A stretch of 64,000 bases of DNA from Rhodopseudomonas palustris HaA2. GTDB lineage: Bacteria; Pseudomonadota; Alphaproteobacteria; Rhizobiales; Xanthobacteraceae. Positions 1 to 10,491 of the stretch are shown here, one piece after another. Made by a program: the position numbers and the translations under genes. Under the pieces are notes generated by a model, which saw only the letters and a list, made by a program, of their open reading frames with translations, was not told the DNA's origin and searched no databases. Where the stretch lies: the NCBI RefSeq assembly GCF_000013365.1, contig NC_007778.1, positions 1 through 64,000 on the forward strand, given 5' to 3'. Numbering within the stretch: position 1 is the stretch's first letter; each line of letters opens with the position of its first letter.

Positions 1-389
1 GCACCCCGCGCCGCGTTTTGCGCCGCACGGATCGAATCATATCCGTTGCGAGAAAAGGGAGGTCGTGTATTTCTTAGATCGCCCGCGACGCCCACGGTTC
101 TTCAGATCAGCGCGGTTTGAGAACCAGGGGCGGACATGCAGATCGGCGGCGGTATGCGTGTTCGTGGCGTTTTTCAAATGGCAGACAGGTTGTGACTCAT
201 AGCAATATGAGACCGGCGAAGCTGTGGCTGAATTCGTGCGGAACGTCTGCTTGCAGACGTCTCCGGCGGGCGATGGCACGGTGAGCAACGATCGGTTGTC
301 ACGAAGACGGCACGGCGGCTGGACTTAGAATTGACTCGGGATTTGACGACATCTTGCCGCGTGCAAGCGCGTCAGGAGGGGGAGGTTTC
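1..389. other. Region upstream of dnaA, no recognisable gene
   Basis: No convincing gene is visible. An 83-codon open frame on the minus strand (37-288) has no family resemblance and no clear ribosome binding site. I looked for DnaA boxes (TTATCCACA and close variants) and an AT-rich unwinding element and found neither, so an origin cannot be placed here from the sequence alone. The stretch is less GC-rich than the genes and may hold the dnaA promoter. Confidence 0.5.
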
Positions 390-518
390 ATGAGCGACGA
401 ATTCAACGGTTCATTCCAGGCTGCCGAGGTTTCGGCGCGAGATTATTTCAAGACCTCCACGACCATCATCAGTCGCAGCAGCGCCCGAACTCCGGTGCAC
501 CCGTCGAGTCCGCGCTGA
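390..518 (+). CDS. Candidate 42-residue leader or small protein upstream of dnaA
   Basis: The ATG follows an exceptionally strong purine-rich ribosome binding site (AGGAGGGGGAGG, about 5 bases upstream). The frame runs 42 codons to TGA. The peptide begins MSDEFNGSFQ, is hydrophilic and Ser/Thr-rich, and has no membrane segment, signal peptide or family I recognise. It ends about 157 bases before dnaA on the same strand, so it could be a leader peptide on the dnaA transcript, an independent small protein, or the remnant of a longer gene. The strong binding site is the main support; conservation is unknown. Confidence 0.4.
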   Translation: MSDEFNGSFQAAEVSARDYFKTSTTIISRSSARTPVHPSSPR

Positions 519-675
519 CCTGAAGCAACCCGTCAACGGCCCCTGAACTGACGTCGGCGCCTCGCCGAACGGCAGAGCTGTGTCCGGAGTTTGCTTCGCG
601 ACGTCGCGGCGCGGCGCGAGCCGTCATGGTTTCGCCCGCTGCGTTGAACATCACTCCATCTGAAAAGCTGCTGAA

Positions 676-2094
676 ATGTCGAACATGGAACATGATCGCT
701 GGTCTCGCGTAAAAGGCCGTCTGCGCTCGAGCGTCGGCGAGGACGTGTATTCGAGCTGGTTCGCGCGCATGGACCTCGAAGCCGTTCAGCCGGAGAGCGT
801 GCATCTGTCGGTGCCGACGCGGTTTCTGAAGAGCTGGATCCAGACGCACTATTCCGACAAGGTGCTGACCTGCTGGCAGGCCGAACTGCCGGAAGTCTGC
901 CGCATCGATCTCACCGTTCGCTCGCCGATGCGCGCGGCGGTGGCCAAGGAAGCGGCGGCGCCGGTCGAGCATCGTCGCGCCGAGCACCGTCCCGCCACCG
1001 AGACGCGCAGCCACGCCACGGTGCCGGCCTCGTCCAATCACGATGCGCTCGGCGGCTCGCCGCTCGATCCGCGGCTGACCTTCGCGAGCTTCGTCGTCGG
1101 CCGCTCCAACACGCTGGCGCATGCCGCCGCCAAGCAGGTGGCGGAAGGCCGCCGCGGCGATCCGGTGATGTTCAACCCGCTCTACATCCATTCCGGCGTC
1201 GGCCTCGGCAAGACGCATCTGCTGCAGGCCGTCACCTGGGCCGGCAATACCGGCATCGAGCGCAAGGTGCTGTATCTCACCGCCGAGAAATTCATGTACG
1301 GCTTCGTCGCCGCGCTGAAGACGCAGACCTCGCTCGCCTTCAAGGAAGCGCTGCGCGGCATCGACGTGCTGGTAATCGACGATCTGCAATTCCTGCAGGG
1401 CAAGACCACCCAGGCCGAATTCTGCCACACGCTGAACGCGCTGATCGACGCCGGCCGCCAGGTCGTGGTCGCGGCCGATCGTCCGCCGTCGGATCTCGAA
1501 AGCCTCGACGAGCGGGTGCGCTCGCGGCTCGCCGGCGGCCTCGTCGTCGAGATGGCGCCGCTCGGCGAGGATCTGCGGCTCGGCATTCTGAAGTCGCGCG
1601 TGGTCGCGGCGCGCGCGCATCATGCGAGCTTCGACGTGCCGGCGCCGGTGCTGGAATATCTCGCCCGCGCCATCACGCATAACGGCCGCGATCTCGAAGG
1701 CGCGATCAACCGCCTGCTGGCGCATTCCAAGCTCAACGCCCAGCCGGTGACGCTGGAGATGGCCGAGCACGAGGTGCGCGATCTGATCCGGCCGCAGGAG
1801 CCGAAGCGGATCAAGATCGAAGACATTCAGCGCATCGTCGCGCGGCAGTACAATGTCAGCCGCTCGGATCTCTTGTCGTCGCGCCGCACCGCCAATGTGG
1901 TACGCCCGCGCCAGGTGGCGATGTATCTGGCCAAGACGCTGACGCTGCGCTCGCTGCCGGAGATCGGCCGCCGTTTCGGCGGGCGCGACCACACCACGGT
2001 GCTGCACGCCGTCCGCAAGATCGAGGGGCTGGTGTCCAAGGACACCACGCTGTCCGACGAGGTGGATTCGCTCAAGCGCCAGCTTCAGGAATAG
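676..2094 (+). CDS. dnaA: Chromosomal replication initiator protein DnaA
   Basis: DnaA binds DnaA boxes at the origin, forms an ATP-dependent filament, opens the duplex and loads helicase. At 472 residues it has the usual length. Domain I covers about residues 1-85, followed by a variable linker. The AAA+ domain shows Walker [10 protein letters not shown] (about 173-181) and Walker B VLVIDD (231-236). The C-terminal DNA-binding domain carries the DnaA signature [12 protein letters not shown] (about 435-446). The chosen ATG gives [10 protein letters not shown], with an alternative in-frame Met at residue 4; no strong Shine-Dalgarno precedes it. dnaN follows after 261 bases. A long open frame on the opposite strand is a codon-bias shadow. 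Confidence 0.98.
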   Translation: MSNMEHDRWSRVKGRLRSSVGEDVYSSWFARMDLEAVQPESVHLSVPTRFLKSWIQTHYSDKVLTCWQAELPEVCRIDLTVRSPMRAAVAKEAAAPVEHRRAEHRPATETRSHATVPASSNHDALGGSPLDPRLTFASFVVGRSNTLAHAAAKQVAEGRRGDPVMFNPLYIHSGVGLGKTHLLQAVTWAGNTGIERKVLYLTAEKFMYGFVAALKTQTSLAFKEALRGIDVLVIDDLQFLQGKTTQAEFCHTLNALIDAGRQVVVAADRPPSDLESLDERVRSRLAGGLVVEMAPLGEDLRLGILKSRVVAARAHHASFDVPAPVLEYLARAITHNGRDLEGAINRLLAHSKLNAQPVTLEMAEHEVRDLIRPQEPKRIKIEDIQRIVARQYNVSRSDLLSSRRTANVVRPRQVAMYLAKTLTLRSLPEIGRRFGGRDHTTVLHAVRKIEGLVSKDTTLSDEVDSLKRQLQE

Positions 2095-2355
2095 CCCCGG
2101 CGGCGTGACGGACGAAACGACCGGGGAAGCGCCCGGCCGCGGCGGCCCTCGGCAAAACTCGGGGACATTCGGGGCCATACCGGCCACGCACCCTTGCGTC
2201 CGCCGCATAACCACGCCACCCTGCGGACCCCCCGCGGGTTCGGGACGCATCCGCAGGGTCCCCATCGCCGTGGCGCCGTTTCAGGCCGCCCGGCTTCTCC
2301 AGTACCTCCGGCGGCTGCATCACACGATGCGGGTGCGGATCAGGCGGGTTTTGCA

Positions 2356-3474
2356 ATGAAGGTCACGGTCGAACGCGCGCAACTTCTGAAGTCGCTGGGC
2401 CACGTCCACCGCGTGGTCGAGCGCCGCAACACCATTCCGATTCTCGGCAACGTGCTGGTGCGCGCCGAAAACGCCCAATTGTCGCTGAAGGCGACCGACC
2501 TCGACCTCGAAGTCACCGAAACGCTGCCGGCCGAGACCGCCACCGCGGGGTCGACCACCGTGCCGGCCCACATGTTCTACGACATCGTCCGCAAGCTGCC
2601 CGACGGCTCGCAGATCGTGCTGGAAAGCGACGGCGACCGTTCGGTGCTGGCGATCCGCGCCGGGCGCTCGCGCTTCACGCTGCAGACCCTGCCGGAGAGC
2701 GACTTCCCGGATCTGGCCGCCGGCGAGATGTCGCATTCGTTTTCGCTCACCGCCTCCGACGTCAAGCGGCTGATCGACCGCACCCAGTTCGCGATCTCGA
2801 CCGAAGAGACCCGCTACTACCTCAACGGCATCTATCTGCACACCGCCGGCTCGGCCAAGGACGCCAAGCTGCGCGCGGTCGCGACCGACGGCCATCGGCT
2901 GGCGCAGGTCGACCTGACCCAGCCCGCCGGCGCCGCCGGCATGCCCGGCGTGATCGTGCCGCGCAAGACCGTCGGCGAGGTGCAGCGGCTGATCGAGGAC
3001 AACGACGCCGAGATCGGCCTCGAACTGTCGGTCGGCAAGATCCGCTTCACCATCGGCAATGTGGTGCTGACCTCGAAGCTGATCGACGGCACCTTCCCGG
3101 ATTACGGCCGCGTGATTCCGCAGAACAACGACAAGGAACTGGTGGTCGACAAGAAGGATTTCGAGGCCGCGGTCGACCGCGTCTCGACGATCTCGAGCGA
3201 ACGCGGCCGCGCCGTGAAGCTGGCCTTGAGCGCCGGCAAGCTGGTGCTGTCGGTGACCAACCCGGATTCCGGCAGCGCGACCGAGGAGCTTGAGGTCGAA
3301 TACGCTTCCGACCCGCTCGATATCGGCTTCAACTCGCGCTATCTGCTCGACATCGCCGCTCAGATCGAAGGCGAAGTCGCAGTGCTGCGCCTCGCCGACC
3401 CCGGCTCGCCCACCCTGATCCAGGACCGCGACAAGAAAAACGCGCTGTACGTGCTGATGCCGATGCGGGTGTAG
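2356..3474 (+). CDS. dnaN: DNA polymerase III beta sliding clamp
   Basis: This is the ring-shaped processivity clamp of the replicative polymerase. It forms a homodimer around DNA and binds polymerase, MutS and other clamp-binding proteins. The 372-residue product matches the family length, with three repeated clamp domains. It starts MKVTVERAQL and ends VLMPMRV, the typical C-terminus carrying the binding cleft. The frame is open further upstream, but this ATG (2356) begins exactly where the family does. It lies in the dnaA-dnaN-recF-gyrB order. Unlike the compact arrangement common elsewhere, a repeat-bracketed DUF559 gene separates it from recF. Confidence 0.98.
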   Translation: MKVTVERAQLLKSLGHVHRVVERRNTIPILGNVLVRAENAQLSLKATDLDLEVTETLPAETATAGSTTVPAHMFYDIVRKLPDGSQIVLESDGDRSVLAIRAGRSRFTLQTLPESDFPDLAAGEMSHSFSLTASDVKRLIDRTQFAISTEETRYYLNGIYLHTAGSAKDAKLRAVATDGHRLAQVDLTQPAGAAGMPGVIVPRKTVGEVQRLIEDNDAEIGLELSVGKIRFTIGNVVLTSKLIDGTFPDYGRVIPQNNDKELVVDKKDFEAAVDRVSTISSERGRAVKLALSAGKLVLSVTNPDSGSATEELEVEYASDPLDIGFNSRYLLDIAAQIEGEVAVLRLADPGSPTLIQDRDKKNALYVLMPMRV

Positions 3475-3583
3475 TTCCACCCGCGCCCGACCGGCATCAA
3501 TTGTCACCGCCCGGCTTGACCGGAGAATCGCCGTAAGCGGCATTTGCCTGACTTGACCAGACAATGCAGAGCCCGCTTTGATC

Positions 3584-3638
3584 ACCCTCTCCCCTTGTGG
3601 GAGAGGGTGGCTTCGCGAAGCGAAGCCGGGTGAGGGGT
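3584..3638 (+). repeat. GAGAGGG palindrome, long form, left copy (hairpin-then-tail orientation)
   Basis: The outer hairpin is CCCTCTCCC/GGGAGAGGG (3585-3607). It is followed by a second, perfect hairpin GGCTTCGC-gaa-GCGAAGCC (3609-3627) and the tail GGTGAGGGGT. The inverse of this 55-base element lies at 4011-4069, with a different inner hairpin sequence but the same outer parts. Confidence 0.9.
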
Positions 3639-3639
3639 C

Positions 3640-4011
3640 ATGCCGCAGCGCCCGCGTCACGTTTCAACCCCAGCGAAACTCCGTGCCTTTGCCAAGACGA
3701 TGCGGCACGCGCCCACTGATGCGGAATCCGCGATGTGGAAGTTGCTGCGCGATCGCCGTTTCGCCCAGCTGAAATTCCGCCGGCAGGTGCCGTTCCAGAA
3801 CTACATTCTCGACTTCGTCTGCTTCGAGCAGCGCCTGGTGATCGAGATCGACGGCAGTCAGCATGCAGAGCAAACGCGCGACCAGATTCGCGATGCCACG
3901 CTCCTCGCTGCGGGCTTTCGCGTGCCGCGCTACTGGAACAACGACGTGCTGCAGCGTCGCACAGCGGTGCTTGAAGATATCCTTGCGAAGCTTTCCGAAA
4001 CGGACGAATAA
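3640..4011 (+). CDS. DUF559 family endonuclease-like protein
   Basis: A 123-residue DUF559 protein, a group related to the very-short-patch repair (Vsr-like) PD-(D/E)XK nuclease fold; the biological role is not established. Visible signatures are the N-terminal helical part with TDAESAMWKLLRDRRF, then KFRRQVPFQNYILDFVC, and the core strand LVIEIDGSQH, which supplies acidic residues expected at the active site. The start is chosen because GAGGGG of the flanking repeat sits just before the ATG. The stop codon overlaps the downstream inverted repeat. The closest relative in the window is the DUF559 gene at 45527-46018, which has the same context. Confidence 0.85.
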   Translation: MPQRPRHVSTPAKLRAFAKTMRHAPTDAESAMWKLLRDRRFAQLKFRRQVPFQNYILDFVCFEQRLVIEIDGSQHAEQTRDQIRDATLLAAGFRVPRYWNNDVLQRRTAVLEDILAKLSETDE

Positions 4012-4069
4012 CCCCTCACCCGGCGCCTCACTTCGTTCGGCGCCACCCTCTCCCACAAGGGGAGAGGGT
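4011..4069 (-). repeat. GAGAGGG palindrome, long form, right copy (tail-then-hairpin orientation)
   Basis: The tail ACCCCTCACC begins in the stop codon of the DUF559 gene. It is followed by an inner hairpin with GGCGCC arms (4022-4044) and the outer hairpin CCCTCTCCC/GGGGAGAGGG (ending 4069). It is the inverted partner of 3584-3638. The outer segments are nearly identical, while the inner stem differs in sequence but still pairs. Confidence 0.9.
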
Positions 4070-4097
4070 CACTCGGCGCTGTTCTCGCTTTAATCAC

Positions 4098-5234
4098 ATG
4101 ACCGCCTCCCGCATCACCCGGCTGACGTTGACGCATTTCCGCAATTATCGGGCGGCGGTGCTGACGACGAGTGCCGAGCGCGTGGTGCTGGTCGGCGCCA
4201 ACGGCGCCGGCAAGACCAATTGCCTCGAGGCGATCTCGTTTCTGTCGCCGGGGCGGGGGTTGCGGCGGGCGACGCTGGACGACGTCGCCGACAATGAGGG
4301 CGACGGCTCCTGGGCGGTGGCGGCGGAGGTCGAGGGCGCGCTCGGGCTGGCGACGCTCGGCACCGGGATCGATCCGCCGCGCGCCGACGCCGCGACCTCG
4401 CGGCGCTGCCGGATCGACCGCGAGCCGGTCGGCTCCGCCACCGCATTCGGCGATCACTTACGCATGGTGTGGCTGACGCCGGCGATGGACGGGCTGTTCA
4501 TGGGCGCGGCCTCGGAACGGCGGCGGTTCTTCGACCGGCTGGTGCTGGCGATCGACAGCCAGCATTCGGGCCGGGTCTCGGCGCTGGACCGCAGCCTCAG
4601 ATCGCGGAACCGCCTGCTGGAGGTACGTTACCCCGACGCGCATTGGCTCGATGCGATCGAGCGCGAAACCGCCGAGCTCGCGGTCGCGGTCGCGGCGATG
4701 CGCGGCCAGACCGCGATGCGCCTCGCCGCGATGCTCGACGCCCGCGGCGCGGCATCGGCGTTTCCGTCGGCGAAGATCATGCTCGACGGCTGGATGGAGA
4801 GCGCGCTGCTCACCGAACCCGCCACGGCGGTGGAAGATCGCTACCGCACCATCCTGCGCGAGGGCCGCCCGCGCGACGCCGCCGCCGGCCGCACCCTCGA
4901 CGGCCCGCATCTGACCGACCTCGAAGTCGTCTACGCGCCGAAGGCGATGCCGGCGCGCGACGCCTCCACCGGCGAACAGAAGGCGCTGCTGATCGGGCTC
5001 GTCCTCGCGCATGCGCAGCTCGTCTCGGAGATGACCGGCATCACGCCGCTGCTGCTGCTCGACGAGGTGGTGGCGCATCTCGACCCGTCGCGGCGCGCCG
5101 CGCTGTTCGAGGAATTGGCGAAGCTCGGCGCCCAGGTCTGGATGACCGGCGCCGACCCCGCAGCGTTCGCCGAGATCGGTTCCGGCGCCGAGATATTCAC
5201 CGTCGAATCCGGCCGGATCAGGCCGCAACAATGA
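4098..5234 (+). CDS. recF: DNA replication and repair protein RecF
   Basis: RecF is an SMC/ABC-like ATPase that helps RecOR load RecA at gaps and stalled forks. The 378-residue protein has Walker A GANGAGKT (about 33-40), the ABC signature region STGEQKALLIG near residue 290, and Walker B LLLLDEVVAHLD near residue 315, in the expected order. The start MTASRITRLTLTHFRNYR is typical of the family. It follows the DUF559 repeat unit by 28 bases, so any dnaN-recF transcript has to cross that insertion. gyrB follows after 227 bases. Confidence 0.97.
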   Translation: MTASRITRLTLTHFRNYRAAVLTTSAERVVLVGANGAGKTNCLEAISFLSPGRGLRRATLDDVADNEGDGSWAVAAEVEGALGLATLGTGIDPPRADAATSRRCRIDREPVGSATAFGDHLRMVWLTPAMDGLFMGAASERRRFFDRLVLAIDSQHSGRVSALDRSLRSRNRLLEVRYPDAHWLDAIERETAELAVAVAAMRGQTAMRLAAMLDARGAASAFPSAKIMLDGWMESALLTEPATAVEDRYRTILREGRPRDAAAGRTLDGPHLTDLEVVYAPKAMPARDASTGEQKALLIGLVLAHAQLVSEMTGITPLLLLDEVVAHLDPSRRAALFEELAKLGAQVWMTGADPAAFAEIGSGAEIFTVESGRIRPQQ

Positions 5235-5316
5235 GCGGCGGAGATCGCCCCGAAGGGGCCTCAACCGGCCCTTGCGAGCCGACATTCCCGAGTGCTCGAA
5301 TCGGCCGTTTTCGGGC

Positions 5317-5344
5317 TTGCTGAACCGATAAAAAATCCTATCTC
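5317..5344 (+). promoter_or_regulatory. Possible sigma-70-type promoter for gyrB
   Basis: TTGCTG (5317-5322) and TATCTC (5339-5344) are separated by 16 bases in the only AT-rich part of the recF-gyrB gap, about 115 bases before the gyrB start. This is a motif match by eye and could be chance. Confidence 0.25.
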
Positions 5345-5377
5345 TTCAATAACTTGAAGCATGCCACTTTGCGCTAG

Positions 5378-7903
<2,526 letters not shown>

Positions 7904-7924
7904 ACCCACTGCAGCGGCGCCAGC

Positions 7925-9004
7925 CTACTCCGCCCGGCTGACGATCACGCCGTACCAGCCGAGGCCCCGATAGGTTTCGTAGCCCGGGGTGAGGTGGAAG
8001 CCGACCATGGCGCCCGAGGCGTCGCGGTAGGTACCGCTGCGCTGGCCGGCGACCTTCAGGGGGAAGCGTTCCTCGAGCAGGCCGCTTCCGTCGGAGGCGG
8101 CGATCACGCGGAACCGGGAGTCGAGCAGCAGCACGCGGGCGTTGTCCTGCGGATCGAGCCGCACGCCCTGAACAATCGCCCTGGCCTGCGCCTCCCAGTC
8201 GAAATGGATCGCCAGGATGCCGAGCGGCGCGCCGGTGCTGCGGCCGTCGCTGCGCACGCTGGCGCAATAGGTCGCGACCTGGGCATTGCCGAGCTGCGGC
8301 ATCCGCTCGACATTGCCGGCGACATAGTCGTCGCCCGACCGCAGGCGTAGTGCCTCCTTGAACCAGTCGCAGCCCGCGACGCTGCTGCCGACCACGCCGA
8401 ACCGGCCGGGCCGGCCGTTGGCGAGGATCGTGCCATCGAGGCCGCACAGCCACAGGTCGAGATACACCGTGTAGGCGCCGAGGATCACCGCCAACCGCTC
8501 GCCGGCATAGGACGCCGACGCCGCATCGGGTTTCGCGGCGCAATCGACCACCGCGGAATCGGTCGCCCACCAGCGCACGTCGCAGGTGCGCTCGTAGAGG
8601 TTGCGATCGATCAGTTCGACCGCGTTGAGCGACAGATCGACCAGCCGGTCGCCGCGCGACCGCTCGGTCATGCTGCCGATCGAACTGATCAGTTCGCCGG
8701 TGCGTTTGGTGAGTTGGCTTTCGAGATCGCGCGCGATCTCCTCGATCTGGGCGCCGACATTGCGCACCTCCTGCGCCACGATCGCGAAGCCGGCGCCCTG
8801 CTTGCCGGCGCGGGCGCTCTCGATCAGCGCGTTGAGCGCCAGGATCTTCATCTGGCTGGTGATCTTCTGGATCGATTTGGTCTTGCCGCAGGCGATCTCA
8901 TTGACCTCGGAGGTCAGCCGCGCCACCAGCGCCGAGATGTCGTCATGGTCCGCGGAAGCGACCTGGTCGGCCGATCCATCCCGCCGAATGACCGCTGTCT
9001 GCAT
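7925..9004 (-). CDS. Soluble methyl-accepting chemotaxis-type protein with C-terminal cache-like sensor
   Basis: A 359-residue protein with an unusual order. The N-terminal part (about residues 22-115) resembles the MCP signalling helix pair, with KITSQMKILALNALIESA and GAGFAIVAQEVRN, the hairpin-tip region conserved in chemoreceptors. The C-terminal two thirds look like a cache/PAS-type ligand domain (for example DLWLCGLDGTILANGRPGRF and LDSRFRVIAASDGSGLL). No hydrophobic membrane segment and no HAMP domain are visible, so it is predicted cytoplasmic. The signalling part is shorter than in full chemoreceptors. No chemotaxis genes are nearby. It could sense an intracellular signal for a Che-like pathway. 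Confidence 0.75.
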   Translation of the reverse strand: MQTAVIRRDGSADQVASADHDDISALVARLTSEVNEIACGKTKSIQKITSQMKILALNALIESARAGKQGAGFAIVAQEVRNVGAQIEEIARDLESQLTKRTGELISSIGSMTERSRGDRLVDLSLNAVELIDRNLYERTCDVRWWATDSAVVDCAAKPDAASASYAGERLAVILGAYTVYLDLWLCGLDGTILANGRPGRFGVVGSSVAGCDWFKEALRLRSGDDYVAGNVERMPQLGNAQVATYCASVRSDGRSTGAPLGILAIHFDWEAQARAIVQGVRLDPQDNARVLLLDSRFRVIAASDGSGLLEERFPLKVAGQRSGTYRDASGAMVGFHLTPGYETYRGLGWYGVIVSRAE

Positions 9005-9196
9005 TTGTTTCCACCCCGACGTCGCGCCGGGCGATAATTTGCGTGATTTGTCCTAACTAGAGCTAAACCGAAAACCGGGAATTAGGAATTCGCGCCGGCG
9101 AGACCGCTGTTAGTTTGTGCAGATGATCAATCACCGATCGGTTCCCGCAATGCGGGAGGGGCGCTCCCGCAACACGGCAACGAACCGACGAGTCCG

Positions 9197-9706
9197 TCAG
9201 GCGGCACTCATCGGCGGTACCGGTAGCGCAGTGACCGACTTGATCTTCTCCATCGCGAAGCGCGAGGTGACGTTCTTCAGCGGAACCGTACTGATCAGCC
9301 GCTTGTAGAAGACGTCGTAGGCCCGCATGTCAGCGACGACCACGCGCAGCATGTAGTCGACGTCGCCGGCCATCCGATAGAATTCGATCACTTCCGGCAT
9401 CGCGCTGACCGCGTCGGCGAAGGTCTTCAGCCACGCCTCGGAATGATCACCGCTCTCGATCGACACGAACACCGACAGGCCGAGCCCGATCTTGTCCTGA
9501 TCGACCAGCGCCACCCGCCGGGTGATGACGCCGTCGGCTTCGAGCCGCTGGATCCGTTTCCAGCACGGCGTCGACGACAGCCCGACGCGGTCGCCGATCT
9601 CGGCCACCGACAGCGAAGCGTCCTGCTGCAGCACGGTCAGAATCTTCCGGTCGATCGCATCGAGGCGGCGGACGGTCTCGGCGACGGGAACATCGGCATC
9701 AGACAT
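9197..9706 (-). CDS. Lrp/AsnC family transcriptional regulator
   Basis: A DNA-binding feast/famine regulator of 169 residues. An N-terminal winged helix (LDAIDRKILTVLQQDASLSVAEIGDRVGLSSTPCWKRIQRLE region) is followed by an RAM ligand domain (SVFVSIESGDHSEAW, EVIEFYRMAGDVDYMLRVVV). I chose the inner ATG at 9706 (MSDADV) rather than the in-frame ATG at 9724, because the upstream one lies inside a palindrome that looks like its own operator. GGAAG does sit directly before the 9724 ATG, so the longer form remains possible. The effector is unknown, and no amino-acid metabolism gene adjoins. Confidence 0.9.
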   Translation of the reverse strand: MSDADVPVAETVRRLDAIDRKILTVLQQDASLSVAEIGDRVGLSSTPCWKRIQRLEADGVITRRVALVDQDKIGLGLSVFVSIESGDHSEAWLKTFADAVSAMPEVIEFYRMAGDVDYMLRVVVADMRAYDVFYKRLISTVPLKNVTSRFAMEKIKSVTALPVPPMSAA

Positions 9707-9716
9707 GAGAGAACAT

Positions 9717-9756
9717 TCTTCCAAATTGAAGATCAGAGATCATTCTACTTGGAAGA
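9717..9756 (-). promoter_or_regulatory. Probable Lrp-type operator (autoregulation)
   Basis: A perfect 8-base inverted repeat, TCTTCCAA (9717-9724) and TTGGAAGA (9749-9756), with centres 32 bases apart (about three helical turns) in an AT-rich stretch directly upstream of the regulator. The spacing suits a multimeric Lrp-family protein binding one DNA face. Function is inferred. Confidence 0.45.
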
Positions 9757-9799
9757 TTTTTTCACGCAAGTGCCGACGCTGGCCGGCGTGGCCGCGAAG

Positions 9800-9852
9800 C
9801 CGGGTCTTGACCGGTTCTTGGCCGGGTCTTGGTCGGGTCCTGGCCGGGCTCG
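9800..9852. repeat. 11-base tandem repeat, nearly five copies
   Basis: Successive units CCGGGTCTTGA, CCGGTTCTTGG, CCGGGTCTTGG and TCGGGTCCTGG plus a partial CCGGGCTCG. The unit equals about one helical turn. The array ends one base before the stop codon of the minus-strand gene at 9854-10132, between it and the Lrp operator. Confidence 0.8.
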
Positions 9853-9853
9853 A

Positions 9854-10132
9854 TCAGGCGGCGCCGAATTTCATGCTCCGGCCGAGCCGAAGGCTGTCGA
9901 GCAGGCGCTGCGCGGCCTTATGGGCGTCGCCCGGCGAACGGAAGCCACGGCCCTCCAGTCCGGTGAAATCGTCGGTCGCGGCATGGAAACGAAAGCCACG
10001 GCCGTCACGCACGACAATCCCGGCGGCGCGCGAATTCACTTCGATGATGAAGGCTTTGGACGCGGATTGGGACCCGGCCTGGGTCGCGGGGGCTTCGGAC
10101 GCGGCGACTTGGGAGGCGAAGGTGCGGGGCAT
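9854..10132 (-). CDS. Small conserved-looking protein of unknown function
   Basis: A 92-residue product. The first 25 residues are Ala/Ser/Gln-rich and low in complexity. The rest looks folded, with FIIEVNSRAAGIVVRDGRG, then GFRFHAATDDFTGLEGR, and a C-terminal helix FRSPGDAHKAAQRLLDSL. No signal peptide or membrane helix is apparent and no clear Shine-Dalgarno precedes the ATG. I do not recognise the family. The pattern of strands followed by an amphipathic helix supports a real coding gene. It lies between the Lrp gene and the cbb3 cluster on the same strand. Confidence 0.6.
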   Translation of the reverse strand: MPRTFASQVAASEAPATQAGSQSASKAFIIEVNSRAAGIVVRDGRGFRFHAATDDFTGLEGRGFRSPGDAHKAAQRLLDSLRLGRSMKFGAA

Positions 10133-10272
10133 GGCGGCTCGTCGATTCGAGGCGGGCGATTCGCGGAGCGCGATTCGCGTCGGTGCTACGCCGGCCTGAT
10201 AACCGCGGTCTGTATCAGCCCGATGAATTCGGCTTAACGCTTTGGTGGCGCGTCGCTTTGCCCTGCGGCGAC

Positions 10273-10476
10273 TCAGCAGCAGGACAGCGGCGGAAACATC
10301 GGCTGCAGCTTGCGCAGCGCCCGGTAGAACCGCACGAACGACCGGTGCGGCAGCGACAGCGACCGCAGCCAGCGTGTGTCGGCATCCTCGTCCGTCGCGG
10401 GCTCCGGGCGGGTTTCGACCGGCGCCGGCTTGGGCCGGATCAGCGCGTCCGAATCGGAGTAGGTGAACATCGCCAT
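10273..10476 (-). CDS. Small unknown protein at the end of the cbb3 maturation operon
   Basis: A 67-residue, basic and proline-rich protein ending in Cys-Cys. It starts 15 bases after ccoS with a GAGG ribosome binding site 5 bases before the ATG, so it is probably translated from the same message. Near the C-terminus RSFVRFYRALRKLQP suggests an amphipathic helix. No membrane segment or family is recognised. A second ATG two codons in could be the true start. Position suggests a link to cytochrome oxidase biogenesis or microaerobic life, but that is inference. Confidence 0.6.
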   Translation of the reverse strand: MAMFTYSDSDALIRPKPAPVETRPEPATDEDADTRWLRSLSLPHRSFVRFYRALRKLQPMFPPLSCC

Positions 10477-10491
10477 ATCAGCCTCGCACTC

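Larger units (their letters stand above)
3584..4069 (+). mobile_element. Repeat-bracketed DUF559 unit between dnaN and recF
   Basis: A compact 486-base unit: an inward-facing palindromic repeat (3584-3638), a DUF559 nuclease gene (3640-4011), and an inverted copy of the repeat (4011-4069). The left repeat ends GAGGGGT one base before the ATG and may supply the ribosome binding site. The right repeat starts inside the stop codon. The fit is so tight that gene and repeats appear to form one unit inserted between two replication genes. A second unit of the same plan lies between pheS and pheT. Mobility is inferred from structure only; no target-site duplication was found. Confidence 0.6.

Noticed and set aside
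37-288. 83-codon minus-strand frame at the left end
   Set aside because: No ribosome binding site, no fold-like pattern, and no link to a neighbour.
1-675. Replication origin
   Set aside because: dnaA is near, but no DnaA-box cluster or AT-rich unwinding region could be found.
469-2265. 598-codon open frame on the minus strand opposite dnaA
   Set aside because: It mirrors the dnaA codon pattern in GC-rich DNA, is Arg/His/Gln-rich with no family motif, and dnaA is certain.
9117-9308. 63-codon + strand frame
   Set aside because: It overlaps the 3' end of the Lrp gene and has no independent support.
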